Source: SXRF01 sp039808985 (GTDB taxonomy: Bacteria > Pseudomonadota > Alphaproteobacteria > Rickettsiales > SXRF01). Taken from it: a stretch of DNA of 64,000 bases. The stretch spans positions 22,408-86,407 of the forward strand of contig JBDHUC010000006.1 in the NCBI GenBank assembly GCA_039808985.1, in the 5' to 3' direction. This document shows, one piece after another, positions 44,649 through 54,229 of the stretch. The notes under the pieces are model-generated. The model ran no database searches and was not told the origin of the DNA. It worked only from the letters and a program-made list of their open reading frames with translations. Made by a program: the position numbers and the translations under genes. Each line of letters begins with the position of its first letter. The stretch's first letter is position 1.

Positions 44649-46164
44649 GGGTACCTCCAAAAAGATTCTTGCGTTTGGGCTTGCTGAACATCTGCGCATC
44701 CGAATTGCCGCCCGAGCAGCCATTGCCGAAGCTGAATCCACAGCCAGAGCGTATATTGAAAGCTTCTTCGGCATATTCACGGTGCGAGGTTGGGATGACG
44801 TAACGATCTTCATAATTGGCAATCGCCATGTAGCGGTACATATCATCAACCATCTCCTGCGACATGCCGACTTGCGAAAGCAGTTCCTGGTTGTTTACTC
44901 CGTCAACATGGCGGCCACGCATGTAAGCACGCATGGCGAGCATACGCTCAAGTGCCACGCGCACAGGCTTTTCTTCGCCTGCGGTGAGCAGGTTTGCCAG
45001 ATAGGTGAGGGGAATACGCAAGCTCTTAACATCCGGGATAACCCCGTTCATACCCATATCGCCGCTGGTGGCTGCATTTTGTATCGGCGAAAGCGGCGGA
45101 ATGTACCACACCATCGGCAGGGTGCGGTATTCCGGGTGCAGAGGGAAAGCAACTTTCCATTCCATCGCCATTTTATAAACAGGCGATTTCCGGGCAGCTT
45201 CCAGCCAGCTTTCGGGGATTCCCTCCGCGCGGGCGGCTTTTATAACCTCCGGATCATTCGGGTTGAGGAACATCTCAAGCTGGGCATGGTAAAGATTCTG
45301 CTCATCCGCAACCGAAGCGGCGGCTTCGATTTTATCGGCATCATAGAGCAGCACGCCAAGATAGCGGATACGCCCGACGCAGGTTTCCGAGCACACGGTC
45401 GGCTCGCCATTTTCAATGCGTGGATAGCAGAAAGTGCATTTCTCAGATTTGCCGGATTCCCAGTTGAAATAAATCTTCTTATATGGGCAGGCCGACACGC
45501 ACATGCGCCAGCCACGGCATTTATCCTGGTCGATCAGCACAATGCCGTCTTCCTCGCGTTTATATATCGCGCCTGACGGGCAGGAAGCAACGCAGGCAGG
45601 GTTGAGGCAATGCTCACACAGGCGCGGCAGGTACATCATGAAAGTATTTTCAAACTGGCCGTAAATGTCTTTCTGGACATTTTCAAAATTATAATCCTTG
45701 CTGCGGTGTTCGAATTCACCGCCTAAGATTTCCTCCCAGTTTGGTCCGCCAACGATTTTATCCATCTTCTTGCCGGTGATCACCGAAACCGGGCGTGCAG
45801 TCGGCATGGTTTTGGCTTCCGGCGATTTATGCAGATGCTCGTAATCGAAGGTGAAAGGTTCGTAGTAATCATCAATCGACGGCAGGTTGGGGTTAGCAAA
45901 AATATTCGCTAGCGTGCGCCATTTTCCACCCTGCTTTGGTATAATCCTGCCGTTTGCTTTGCGCTCCCAGCCGCCTTTCCAGCGTTCCTGGTTTTCCCAG
46001 TCTTTCGGGTAGCCGATGCCGGGTTTGGTTTCAACATTATTGAACCACGCATATTCCACGCCACGCCGCGAAGTCCATACGTTTTTACAGGTAACCGAAC
46101 AGGTGTGGCAGCCGATACATTTATCTAGGTTCAACACCATGCCTATTTGTGCTCTTATTTTCAT
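44638..46164 (-). CDS. narH: Respiratory nitrate reductase beta subunit NarH
   Basis: A 508-residue iron-sulfur subunit passing electrons from NarI to NarG. Four cysteine groups are visible: CIGCHTCSVTC near residue 16, LCEHCLNPACVASCPSG, CRGWRMCVSACP, and CTFCYPRIENGEPTVCSETC. The Trp in CRGW marks the 3Fe-4S cluster position. A 10-base gap separates it from narG. Confidence 0.96.
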   Translation of the reverse strand: MKIRAQIGMVLNLDKCIGCHTCSVTCKNVWTSRRGVEYAWFNNVETKPGIGYPKDWENQERWKGGWERKANGRIIPKQGGKWRTLANIFANPNLPSIDDYYEPFTFDYEHLHKSPEAKTMPTARPVSVITGKKMDKIVGGPNWEEILGGEFEHRSKDYNFENVQKDIYGQFENTFMMYLPRLCEHCLNPACVASCPSGAIYKREEDGIVLIDQDKCRGWRMCVSACPYKKIYFNWESGKSEKCTFCYPRIENGEPTVCSETCVGRIRYLGVLLYDADKIEAAASVADEQNLYHAQLEMFLNPNDPEVIKAARAEGIPESWLEAARKSPVYKMAMEWKVAFPLHPEYRTLPMVWYIPPLSPIQNAATSGDMGMNGVIPDVKSLRIPLTYLANLLTAGEEKPVRVALERMLAMRAYMRGRHVDGVNNQELLSQVGMSQEMVDDMYRYMAIANYEDRYVIPTSHREYAEEAFNIRSGCGFSFGNGCSGGNSDAQMFSKPKRKNLFGGTHAS

Positions 46165-46174
46165 GGGGCTTCTC

Positions 46175-49100
46175 CTATTTCATTGCCGCTTCGAGTGGCT
46201 GTTCAAGCCTGGGCATTTCACCGCCTAGCGCCGCGCCATAATTATCTTCGTTCATCCAGTCTACCTTTTCCATTTTACGCAGGATAATAAATTCATCGCG
46301 GTTGCTGCCTACAGTGCCGTAATAATTGAAATCATAGGCAAGCTGGGCATATCCGCCGATCATATGAGTGGGCTTTAATACCGTGCGGGTGACGGAATTG
46401 TGGATGCCGCCGCGCAGGCCGGTGATTTCGCTGCCTGGCACGTTCACGATTTTTTCCTGCGCATGGTACATTAGTATCATGCCTTCGGGTACACGCTGGC
46501 TCACCACCGCACGCGCAGTGAGCGCGCCATTGCTGTTATAAGCCTCAACCCAATCGTTATCAACCACAGCGATTTTCTTCGCGTCAATTTCCGAAATCCA
46601 CACGATCGGCCCGCCACGCGACAGGGTGAGCATCAGCAGATTATCGGTATAGGTAGAGTGAATGCCCCATTTCTGGTGCGGGGTAATGAAGTTCAGCAGC
46701 ACCTGCTTGCGGTCTTTGCCAAATTTCTCGATCACATTTCCTGTCGCTTTCAAATCCACCGGCGGTTTGTATACGCACAGCGATTCGCCAAATGCGCGCA
46801 TCCATGCATGGTCCTGGTAGAGCTGCTGGCGGCCTGTGAGCGTGCGCCATGGCACCAGCTCATGCACGTTTACGTATCCGGCATTATAGCTTACATGCTC
46901 GGATTCAATGCCACTCCATGTTGGCGAGGAAATAATCTTGCGCGGCTGCGCCTGAATATCGCGGTAGCGGATTTTTTCATCCTCGCGGGTTTCCGCCAGA
47001 TGCAGGTGATTACGCCCGGTATTCTCACCCAGCGCTTTCCATGCCTTGCATGCCACATGGCCGTTGGTTTCCGGCGCCAGCGTCAAGATGACTTCCGCCG
47101 CATCAATAGCTGATTCAATGCGTGGCAGGCCTTTGGAAACGCCTTCCTCGGTAACGGTGTAGTTGAGTTCGCCCAGCAGCTTCAATTCATCTTCCGTATT
47201 CCAGCTTATGCCTTTGCCGCCATTGCCGAGTTTGGAAAGCAGCGGCCCCAGCGAGGTGAATTTCTTGTAGGTGTTGGGGTAGTCCCGCTCCACCAGAAAC
47301 ACATTGGGCATGGTTTTACCGGGAACCGGCTCGCACTCGCCTTTTTTCCAGTCTTTCACGTCAAAGGCCTGCGCGATTTCATTCGCCGTATCATGCTTTA
47401 TAGGGTTCATCACCACATCCTGCTCAACGCCCAGATGCCCTACGCATAGCTCCGAGAATTTTTTGGCGATGCCTTTGTAAATATCCCAATCGCTGCGCGA
47501 TTCCCACGCCGGATCAACCGCCGCTGAAAGCGGGTGGATGAACGGGTGCATGTCTGAGGTATTGAGGTCGTTCTTCTCGTACCATGTGGCGGTGGGCAGA
47601 ACGATGTCGGAATACATGCAGGTGGTGGACATGCGGAAATCCAGCGTCACCAGCAGGTCGAGCTTACCTTCGGGTGCTTCGTCATGCCACACGACATCCT
47701 TAGGCTTGGTGCCACCAAATTGGCCGAGGTCAACGCCCTGCACGCCGTGGCTGGTGCCGAGCAGGTGCTTGAGGAAATATTCGTGGCCCTTACCGCTGGA
47801 GCCAAGGATATTCGAGCGCCAGACGAACATGTTGCGCGGCCAGTTCTGCGGCGCATCCGGGTCATTGCAGGATAGCTTCAACTCTCCTGATTTAAGCCCT
47901 TCCGCCACCGCTTCGCCGACATTGCGCCCCGACTTTTTGATAGCCGCGCCAACCTCCAGCGGGTTGCGCTCAAGCTGTGGCGCTGATGGTAGCCAGCCCA
48001 TGCGCTCGGAGCGCACGTTGCAGTCGATAAATGATAGCTCTTTCCACTCCTGGTTATCTTCCAGCGGCGAGAGGATTTCTTCCATCTTCAGCCGCTCGTA
48101 GCGCCACTGGTCGGTGTGGGCGTAGAAGAACGAGGTGGAGTTCTGCTGGCGGGGCGGGCGGTTCCAGTCGGTGGCGAAGGCCAGCGGCACCCAGCCGGTT
48201 TGCGGGCGCAGTTTTTCCTGCCCGACATAATGGCTCCAGCCACCGCCGGATTTGCCGATACAGCCGCACATCACGAGCATGTTTATGATGGCGCGGTAAT
48301 TCATGTCCATGTGGTACCAGTGGTTCATCGCCGCACCAATAATAACCATGGATTTACCGTGGGTCTTATGCGCGTTCTCGGCAAACTGGCGAGCGACGTT
48401 AATTACATGCTCGCGTTTCACGCCTGTAATTTTTTCCTGCCATGCGGGAGTATAAGGAACATCGTCATCAAATGAACTGGCCACGTTGCCGCCACCGAAT
48501 CCGCGATCCACGCCGTAATTGGCGATGAAAAGGTCATAAACCGTTGCCACATACGCATCGCCTTCCTTCAGTTCCAGCTTCAGGATGGGTACATTGCGGT
48601 TCAGCACGCTGGCATGATCGGTGCTATTAAAATGCTCATGCGGGGTATTGCCGAAATAGGGGAAAGACACCGATCCAATCTCGTGCTTACTGTGTTCCTT
48701 AAGCGTCAGCAGTGGCCAGAGTTCTTCGCCGGTCACTTCATCCTTCGGCTCCAGGTTCCACTTGCCTTTCTGCCCCCAGCGTGAACCGATGGTGCCGTTG
48801 GGCACGCGGACTTTCTCTTCATGTCCGCACATAATAACAGGCTTCCAGTCGGGATTGTTTCCGGCGCCAAGATTATCTGCAAAATCCGAGGCGCGGATCA
48901 TGCGATTGGGCACGTAGGCACCATCCTTTTTAACCATCAGCACCAGGAATGGCATGTCAGTATACTGGCGGCAGTAATCATCGAAATAATCGCTCTTGCC
49001 TGCCACATGCCATTCTTTGAGGATCACATGGCCCATTGCCATGGCAAGCGCGGCGTCAGTTCCCTGCTTAGGGTGCATCCAGAGGTCGGCTAGCTTTGCC

Positions 49101-49963
49101 ACTTCCGAATAGTCGGGGGTGACGGCTACGGTTTTTGCGCCCTTGTAACGCACTTCGGTGAAGAAGTGGGCATCGGGCGTGCGCGTTTGCGGCACGTTGG
49201 AACCCCAGGCAATGATGAAGTTCGAGTTATACCAGTCGGCGGATTCCGGCACATCGGTCTGCTCACCCCAGGTTTGCGGGCTGGAAGGCGGCAGGTCGCA
49301 ATACCAGTCGTAAAAACTCATACACACGCCGCCAATAAGCGAGAGATAACGTGAGCCTGAAGCATACGACACCATCGACATTGCCGGAATTGGCGAGAAG
49401 CCTATGATACGGTCAGGGCCATGTTTTTTTGCAGTATAGATGTTGGCAGCGGCGATGATTTCGTTCACCTCTTCCCAATCGGCGCGCACAAATCCGCCTT
49501 TGCCGCGCACCTGCTGATACGATTTGCGTGTTGCTTCGTTAGTGGCAATAGCCTCCCATGCATTAACCGGATCTTTGGCAATCACTTTTGCGGCGCGCCA
49601 TGCTTTGAGCAGGCGGCTGCGCACCAGCGGGTATTTCATACGGTTGGCACTGTAGAGATACCAGGAATAGCTTGCCCCGCGTGAGCAGCCACGTGGTTCA
49701 TGGTTGGGCATATCGGGGCGGGTGCGCGGATAATCAGTCTGCTGCGTTTCCCAAGTGACAAGGCCGTTCTTTACATAAATCTTCCAACTGCACGAGCCGG
49801 TACAGTTCACGCCATGCGTTGAGCGCACGATTTTATCATGCTGCCATCTGCTACGGTAGGCCTGCTCCCAGCCACGCGATTCATCGTTCATTACCCCGTG
49901 ACCTTCAGAGAAGGATTCTGTCGCGCGCTTAAAGAAGGTCAGCTTGTCGATAATATGGCTCAT
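46175..49963 (-). CDS. narG: Respiratory nitrate reductase alpha subunit NarG
   Basis: A 1262-residue molybdenum catalytic subunit reducing nitrate to nitrite at the cytoplasmic membrane face. The FS0 cluster motif HGVNCTGSCSW with its distal CSRG cysteine is present, with His in place of the first Cys as usual for NarG. The start is ATG 49963 (MSHIIDKLTFFKRA). No Tat signal is seen, as expected for NarG. Hand counts of two 60-base lines (48181-48240 and 49021-49080) give 65% and 62% GC, against 45-47% in two lines at 20221 and 25921. Confidence 0.97.
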   Translation of the reverse strand: MSHIIDKLTFFKRATESFSEGHGVMNDESRGWEQAYRSRWQHDKIVRSTHGVNCTGSCSWKIYVKNGLVTWETQQTDYPRTRPDMPNHEPRGCSRGASYSWYLYSANRMKYPLVRSRLLKAWRAAKVIAKDPVNAWEAIATNEATRKSYQQVRGKGGFVRADWEEVNEIIAAANIYTAKKHGPDRIIGFSPIPAMSMVSYASGSRYLSLIGGVCMSFYDWYCDLPPSSPQTWGEQTDVPESADWYNSNFIIAWGSNVPQTRTPDAHFFTEVRYKGAKTVAVTPDYSEVAKLADLWMHPKQGTDAALAMAMGHVILKEWHVAGKSDYFDDYCRQYTDMPFLVLMVKKDGAYVPNRMIRASDFADNLGAGNNPDWKPVIMCGHEEKVRVPNGTIGSRWGQKGKWNLEPKDEVTGEELWPLLTLKEHSKHEIGSVSFPYFGNTPHEHFNSTDHASVLNRNVPILKLELKEGDAYVATVYDLFIANYGVDRGFGGGNVASSFDDDVPYTPAWQEKITGVKREHVINVARQFAENAHKTHGKSMVIIGAAMNHWYHMDMNYRAIINMLVMCGCIGKSGGGWSHYVGQEKLRPQTGWVPLAFATDWNRPPRQQNSTSFFYAHTDQWRYERLKMEEILSPLEDNQEWKELSFIDCNVRSERMGWLPSAPQLERNPLEVGAAIKKSGRNVGEAVAEGLKSGELKLSCNDPDAPQNWPRNMFVWRSNILGSSGKGHEYFLKHLLGTSHGVQGVDLGQFGGTKPKDVVWHDEAPEGKLDLLVTLDFRMSTTCMYSDIVLPTATWYEKNDLNTSDMHPFIHPLSAAVDPAWESRSDWDIYKGIAKKFSELCVGHLGVEQDVVMNPIKHDTANEIAQAFDVKDWKKGECEPVPGKTMPNVFLVERDYPNTYKKFTSLGPLLSKLGNGGKGISWNTEDELKLLGELNYTVTEEGVSKGLPRIESAIDAAEVILTLAPETNGHVACKAWKALGENTGRNHLHLAETREDEKIRYRDIQAQPRKIISSPTWSGIESEHVSYNAGYVNVHELVPWRTLTGRQQLYQDHAWMRAFGESLCVYKPPVDLKATGNVIEKFGKDRKQVLLNFITPHQKWGIHSTYTDNLLMLTLSRGGPIVWISEIDAKKIAVVDNDWVEAYNSNGALTARAVVSQRVPEGMILMYHAQEKIVNVPGSEITGLRGGIHNSVTRTVLKPTHMIGGYAQLAYDFNYYGTVGSNRDEFIILRKMEKVDWMNEDNYGAALGGEMPRLEQPLEAAMK

Positions 49964-50024
49964 ATTTACATATCCTTGTCTGTTTCGTTGAGGGGATGTT
50001 AGATTGCATACCCACAAATTGAGA

Positions 50025-50038
50025 TTGATTTAGATCAA
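50025..50038 (-). promoter_or_regulatory. FNR-type site upstream of narG
   Basis: The sequence TTGATTTAGATCAA is a perfect match to TTGAT-N4-ATCAA. Its centre is about 68 bases upstream of the narG start, which allows the usual -41.5 activator position. It should turn on narGHJI under low oxygen or nitrate. Confidence 0.82.
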
Positions 50039-50076
50039 TTTATGATTTTTTTTAGAAGACATTATTTCCATGGTTC

Positions 50077-51366
50077 CTATGCCTCAAGTTCAGGTAGGAA
50101 TTTAGGGCCGCGCAGGGCAGGGTTCTGGCTGCGCTCCAGCAAAATGATGGTCACATGCATCCACACAAATGCGATTCCAACCAGAGTGAACAGGATCATA
50201 AAACAGCTCGTCCAAACCCCAATAAAAGTGTTTGATAGCCCAAAGGCTATGGGTAAAAGAAAACCGCCAAGGCCACCTATCAGCCCGACCATTCCGCCAA
50301 CGGCCCCGACATTATTAGGATAATATACAGGTATATGTTTAAATACAGCGGCCATACCAAAAGACATAAATATGCTTAGCACAAACATTATTGCCACAAA
50401 TATCGGCAATGTAATTGCCAGGCTGAACTGGATGTCGCCCTGAATCCCTTTAACGGAATATGTTGTAGCCGGATAAGAGAGAAGGAAGGTGCAGGCTACG
50501 CAGACAATAAATACCAGATACATAATGCGCCTCGCGCCGAATTTATCTGATAGCGCTCCGCCCACAGCGCGGAAAATGCCAGCCGGTAAGGCAAATAATG
50601 TTGTAAGCAAACCAGCGGTTTTAATATCGAGCCCGTAAACACCCATATAATATTTAGGGAGCCATAGGGCCAAAGCTACGAATCCTCCAAATACAAAGAA
50701 ATAATAGAGGGCGAACCGCCAGACCTGGAGGCGTTTTAATGGCTCAAACTGCCTAAGGAGAGAATTCTGCTGTTTATTTTTGCGCCGTTCCTTAAATGAG
50801 GGGTCATCCTCGGATATAAAGGCAAAAATAATTGCCGCCACTAGTAATACTATGGCATATATGTGCGCTGTACCGCCAAGTCCATAATTGGCTACGAGCA
50901 ATGGAGCGCCAAAGCTGGTTAACGCCGAACCGGCAACCCCTATCCCAAACAGTCCCAGCGCAGTTCCTTGTTTTTCTCTTGAAAACCAGCGCGAAACATA
51001 AGCGACGCCAACTGAAAATGTCCCTCCTGCCAGGCCAACACCAAGGGCGGTAAGCAAATACATATTATAGCTATCGGCCAGTGAAACAGACCAGGTGGCA
51101 GCGGCAGTTATAAGTAATACTGTAACAAAAACAATCCGGCCACCAAACTGGTCCGTAAGCGCACCAAGAAACAACCGGCTGATGGCTCCGGTAAGTACAG
51201 GCGTTGCAACCAGGATGCCAAACTGGGAATCGGAAAGTCCCAGGTTTTGCTTGATCTGGATACCCAGGATAGAAAACAGGGTCCATGTGGCGAATGTGAG
51301 TGCAAAAAGAATAGCGCTCAGGACTAAAGCTTTATACTGCCTGTAAGGAGTGACTATTGTTGACAT
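50077..51366 (-). CDS. narK: Nitrate/nitrite transporter NarK
   Basis: A 429-residue major facilitator with twelve hydrophobic helices. GALTDQFGGRIVFV after helix two, the GLAGGTFSVGVAYVSRWF nitrate signature, and the later second signature GGMVGLIGGLGGF are present. It imports nitrate and/or exports nitrite. It lies upstream of narG with a 113-base gap holding the narG FNR site, so narK probably has its own promoter. Confidence 0.93.
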   Translation of the reverse strand: MSTIVTPYRQYKALVLSAILFALTFATWTLFSILGIQIKQNLGLSDSQFGILVATPVLTGAISRLFLGALTDQFGGRIVFVTVLLITAAATWSVSLADSYNMYLLTALGVGLAGGTFSVGVAYVSRWFSREKQGTALGLFGIGVAGSALTSFGAPLLVANYGLGGTAHIYAIVLLVAAIIFAFISEDDPSFKERRKNKQQNSLLRQFEPLKRLQVWRFALYYFFVFGGFVALALWLPKYYMGVYGLDIKTAGLLTTLFALPAGIFRAVGGALSDKFGARRIMYLVFIVCVACTFLLSYPATTYSVKGIQGDIQFSLAITLPIFVAIMFVLSIFMSFGMAAVFKHIPVYYPNNVGAVGGMVGLIGGLGGFLLPIAFGLSNTFIGVWTSCFMILFTLVGIAFVWMHVTIILLERSQNPALRGPKFLPELEA

Positions 51367-51423
51367 ATTAATACCTCATTTGTGGTTGTACTTTCTAAAT
51401 CCCAGACATAGGCAGAAATTGGA

Positions 51424-51437
51424 TTGACCTGGATCAA
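51424..51437. promoter_or_regulatory. FNR-type site between narK and the NIT-Crp regulator
   Basis: TTGACCTGGATCAA matches TTGAT-N4-ATCAA at all but one half-site base. The centre is about 64 bases upstream of narK, similar to the spacing at narG. It also lies about 90 bases upstream of the divergent regulator gene, which it could serve for autoregulation. Confidence 0.7.
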
Positions 51438-51522
51438 TCGCAACGTTTTTATTTCAGTGGGTATTATATTGATAATTCCTGTCGTCTGGTTATGATGAAT
51501 TTTTGGATTGGGAAAAGCTTTA

Positions 51523-53076
51523 ATGGCTAATGCACTGAATAATCTATGTGATTTTATTCACGAGGCACAAAAGGAACGCGGTTCGGTATCTCTCTATCTG
51601 CGCAGCAGGAATGGTGTGTATTCAGAAGCCATGGAGTCGCAATTTGCCGTGTTGGATGGAGTTGGCAAAGCGCTTAACAAACTGCCGAAGAAGCAAAGTT
51701 CGCGCATTGAGCCGCTTCTCAATGCTATTCGCTACCTTCCCGCAAAGAGGAAATACATAATCGCCAGGATGCTTAGGGCAGGGGAGGCTATTTCGTTTTA
51801 TAGCCGTGATATTATAGCCCCTGCGATTGAAATAGTGCAGGAGCTTGCGGTTCTGGATCCTGTTAATAACCCGGCTAAGGTTTCTGCTTTTATTAATCTT
51901 CTCTATTGGAAAGAACGAGTTGGGTTGGAATGTGCGCTTGGTATACAGCTTGTGAACCTTGATGGGGCGCAAACAGCAGATTTTAAAAATCGTCTTGAAT
52001 ATATTGTTTCTGAGCAGCAGGCTTATGAGCGCATGTTTTTGGCGCTGGCAGATGAAAATGGGCGTAAATCTGTAGAAAATCTTAAGAAAAATAATGATAT
52101 ATTCCGCAGCATAACGGAAATTAATGACAATATTTCAAAGGGAAATATACAAGAGGTGATAAGGTCTGTAAGCACTGAAGAATGGTTTAGGCTCTTCAGT
52201 GGCAAGATGGATTTGCTCCACGATGTTAGCAAAAATATTGTGGTTAATCTTATTGCTGAACAGGAAGTTGTAAATTCTCCTGCGGCTCCTGAGGCAACAC
52301 CTATAACTGATGAGCAGGCTGGCATTGAAACCGATGTGCGTGCCTATATGGGCACTATTCAGTTGTTGCCGCTTTTTGCCGGGCTTACGCCTGATTCGCT
52401 GCAGGATATTTTGAAATATGCGCGCATTGTGAGCCATAACAAGGGTGCGGTGATATTTTTGCAGGGCGAACAGGCTTCGCGTTTTTATATTATCCTTGAA
52501 GGCTGGGTTAAGCTGTTCAAGGGCAATGTCGAGGGGCAGGAATCCATCTTGCAGGTTATGACGGTTGGGGAAACATTGCTTGAAACTGTGATTTTCAGCA
52601 ATCTCCCATTCCCGGTTACAGCGCAGGCAGTTGAGAACGTAAGGCTGCTGTCTATTCCCGCAACGATCGTGCGTGAGAAGCTTCAGAGTAATAAAGAGCT
52701 GGCAATTAATATGCTATCAACCGTAGCGGTGCGCTCCCAGCTTCTTATAAGCCAGTTCGAACAGCTAACGCTTAAAACCGTAACGCAGCGTGTCGGTTGG
52801 TTTCTGCTGAAATTATTTTTAGAGAATGGGGAGCGCACTACCAACCTCAAGCTGCCATATGATAAATCGCTGATTGCCGGATATTTAGGCATGAAACCGG
52901 AAACCTTCTCGCGTACGCTTCAGGCCCTCAAAGAGCAGGGGATTGATATTGATAAAAATAATATCAGCCTGCCGGATGTATTCGCTCTTTGCGATTTTTG
53001 TGATATGGAGTTGGCGGCAAAATGCAGCCGTTGCGGGACAAAAGAATGCCCAAACCCGGATTGTGCTCACGCTTAA
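51523..53076 (+). CDS. Nitrate/nitrite-sensing NIT domain fused to a Crp/Fnr regulator, with Cys-rich tail
   Basis: A 517-residue one-component regulator. Residues about 1-235 resemble the NIT nitrate/nitrite-sensing domain, with its opening HEAQKERGSVSLYL and later YWKERVGLECALG. Residues about 270-390 are a cyclic-nucleotide-binding fold (FLQGEQASRFYIILEGWVKL) and about 400-470 a winged HTH. The recognition helix MKPETFSRTLQAL holds the E-x2-S-R residues of FNR. The last 30 residues contain six cysteines (CDFC, CSRC, KEC, PDC). ATG 51523 is preferred over TTG 51508. Divergent from narK and upstream of moaA, it is the likely master switch of the island. Confidence 0.82.
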   Translation: MANALNNLCDFIHEAQKERGSVSLYLRSRNGVYSEAMESQFAVLDGVGKALNKLPKKQSSRIEPLLNAIRYLPAKRKYIIARMLRAGEAISFYSRDIIAPAIEIVQELAVLDPVNNPAKVSAFINLLYWKERVGLECALGIQLVNLDGAQTADFKNRLEYIVSEQQAYERMFLALADENGRKSVENLKKNNDIFRSITEINDNISKGNIQEVIRSVSTEEWFRLFSGKMDLLHDVSKNIVVNLIAEQEVVNSPAAPEATPITDEQAGIETDVRAYMGTIQLLPLFAGLTPDSLQDILKYARIVSHNKGAVIFLQGEQASRFYIILEGWVKLFKGNVEGQESILQVMTVGETLLETVIFSNLPFPVTAQAVENVRLLSIPATIVREKLQSNKELAINMLSTVAVRSQLLISQFEQLTLKTVTQRVGWFLLKLFLENGERTTNLKLPYDKSLIAGYLGMKPETFSRTLQALKEQGIDIDKNNISLPDVFALCDFCDMELAAKCSRCGTKECPNPDCAHA

Positions 53077-53086
53077 ATTATAGCAG

Positions 53087-53100
53087 TTGATCTGTATCAA
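53087..53100 (+). promoter_or_regulatory. FNR-type site upstream of the moa operon
   Basis: TTGATCTGTATCAA matches TTGAT-N4-ATCAA perfectly, ten bases after the regulator stop and about 165 bases before moaA. The long leader after it could carry further control. Confidence 0.8.
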
Positions 53101-53119
53101 TTGCAGGATGCCCTTTCCT

Positions 53120-53200
53120 TTGTTACTCTCCAGCCATCCGAAGCTTTGGGGTCCTAAGCAGTAGCCATGCTCCTGTATGGTCCCAGGGCCGTAATCATAA
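53120..53200 (+). promoter_or_regulatory. Structured moaA leader, possible cofactor riboswitch
   Basis: The roughly 150-base leader between the FNR site and moaA is longer than needed. It contains paired arms (CCAT/ATGG at 53165-53180) and GGGTCC-like segments (53149-53154 and 53180-53184). Molybdenum-cofactor riboswitches often precede moaA. I could not match this leader to the consensus by eye, so the call is only a candidate. Confidence 0.25.
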
Positions 53201-53257
53201 GATTGCCGGGTAGTGATGGAAACGCTGCTATCTCCCGTTTTTGGAAAGGATGCTAAA

Positions 53258-54229
53258 ATGTTGAAGGATTCATTTGGGAGAAAATTCCCCTATTTAAGGC
53301 TGTCCGTGACGGAGGTGTGCAACTTCCGCTGTACCTATTGCCTGCCAAATGGCTACCAGAAAACTGATCGTGATTTCCTGACGCTTCCCGAAATCCGCAG
53401 GGTCGCTTCGGCATTCGCCGCGCTTGGCACCCATAAAATCCGCCTGACCGGCGGCGAGCCGACAGTGCGGCATGATTTAACCGAAATTGCCCGCGCTGTA
53501 AGTTCTGTTCCAGGTATACGCACAATAGCGCTCACCACCAACGGCTACAATCTTAAAGAAAATGCCCGCGCATTTTATGAAGCAGGCATTAATGCGCTGA
53601 ATGTGAGCGTCGATAGCCTTGATCCAGCACGGTTTCACGCCATTACCGGGCATGACAGGCTTATGCATGTGCTGGAAGGGATTGAGGCGGCGAAGGCGGT
53701 GGGCTTTAGCAATATCAAAATCAATTCGGTGCTGCTCAAGGAAGTTACCGATGGCGCGCTGCCTGATTTCCTGGCATGGATTAAGCGCGAGTCGCTCTCT
53801 GTCCGGTTTATTGAGCTGATGCAAACTGGCGAAAATCTGGCCTTTTTCAAACAGCACCACATCAGCGCGAATGTGATTATTCAGCAATTGCTGGAGCATG
53901 GGTTCGTGCCGGAAATTCGCAAAGCCGATGCCGGCCCGGCGCAGGAGTTTACGCATCCCGGTTATGCGGGGAAGATCGGCGTCATCGCGCCGTATTCAAA
54001 GGATTTCTGCAAAAACTGCAACCGCCTGCGCGTTACCTCACGCGGTAAGCTGATGCTCTGCCTGTTTGGCGAGGGCGGCTATGATCTGCGCCCATACTTG
54101 CAGCATGACGGCCAGCGCGAAGAGCTTATGGATGCGATTGCGTCAGCGCTGCATTTTAAACACGAAACCCATTATTTGCAGCAGGGATTCACCGGCTCCA
54201 CGCCGCACCTTGCATCACTAGGAGGATAG
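53258..54229 (+). CDS. moaA: GTP 3',8-cyclase MoaA
   Basis: A 323-residue radical SAM enzyme starting molybdenum-cofactor synthesis. CNFRCTYC binds the SAM cluster, and CKNCNRLRVTSRGKLMLC provides the second cluster's cysteines. The GG end (LASLGG) needed for activity is kept. ATG 53258 follows AAAGGA at good spacing and matches the usual N-terminus; a GTG/ATG pair at 53213/53216 is an alternative. The next start follows directly after its stop. Confidence 0.95.
   Translation: MLKDSFGRKFPYLRLSVTEVCNFRCTYCLPNGYQKTDRDFLTLPEIRRVASAFAALGTHKIRLTGGEPTVRHDLTEIARAVSSVPGIRTIALTTNGYNLKENARAFYEAGINALNVSVDSLDPARFHAITGHDRLMHVLEGIEAAKAVGFSNIKINSVLLKEVTDGALPDFLAWIKRESLSVRFIELMQTGENLAFFKQHHISANVIIQQLLEHGFVPEIRKADAGPAQEFTHPGYAGKIGVIAPYSKDFCKNCNRLRVTSRGKLMLCLFGEGGYDLRPYLQHDGQREELMDAIASALHFKHETHYLQQGFTGSTPHLASLGG

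Noticed and set aside
44557..45576. Long plus-strand ORF opposite narH
   Set aside because: It is the antisense shadow of narH in GC-rich sequence; the narH motifs on the minus strand are unmistakable and the plus-strand product resembles nothing.
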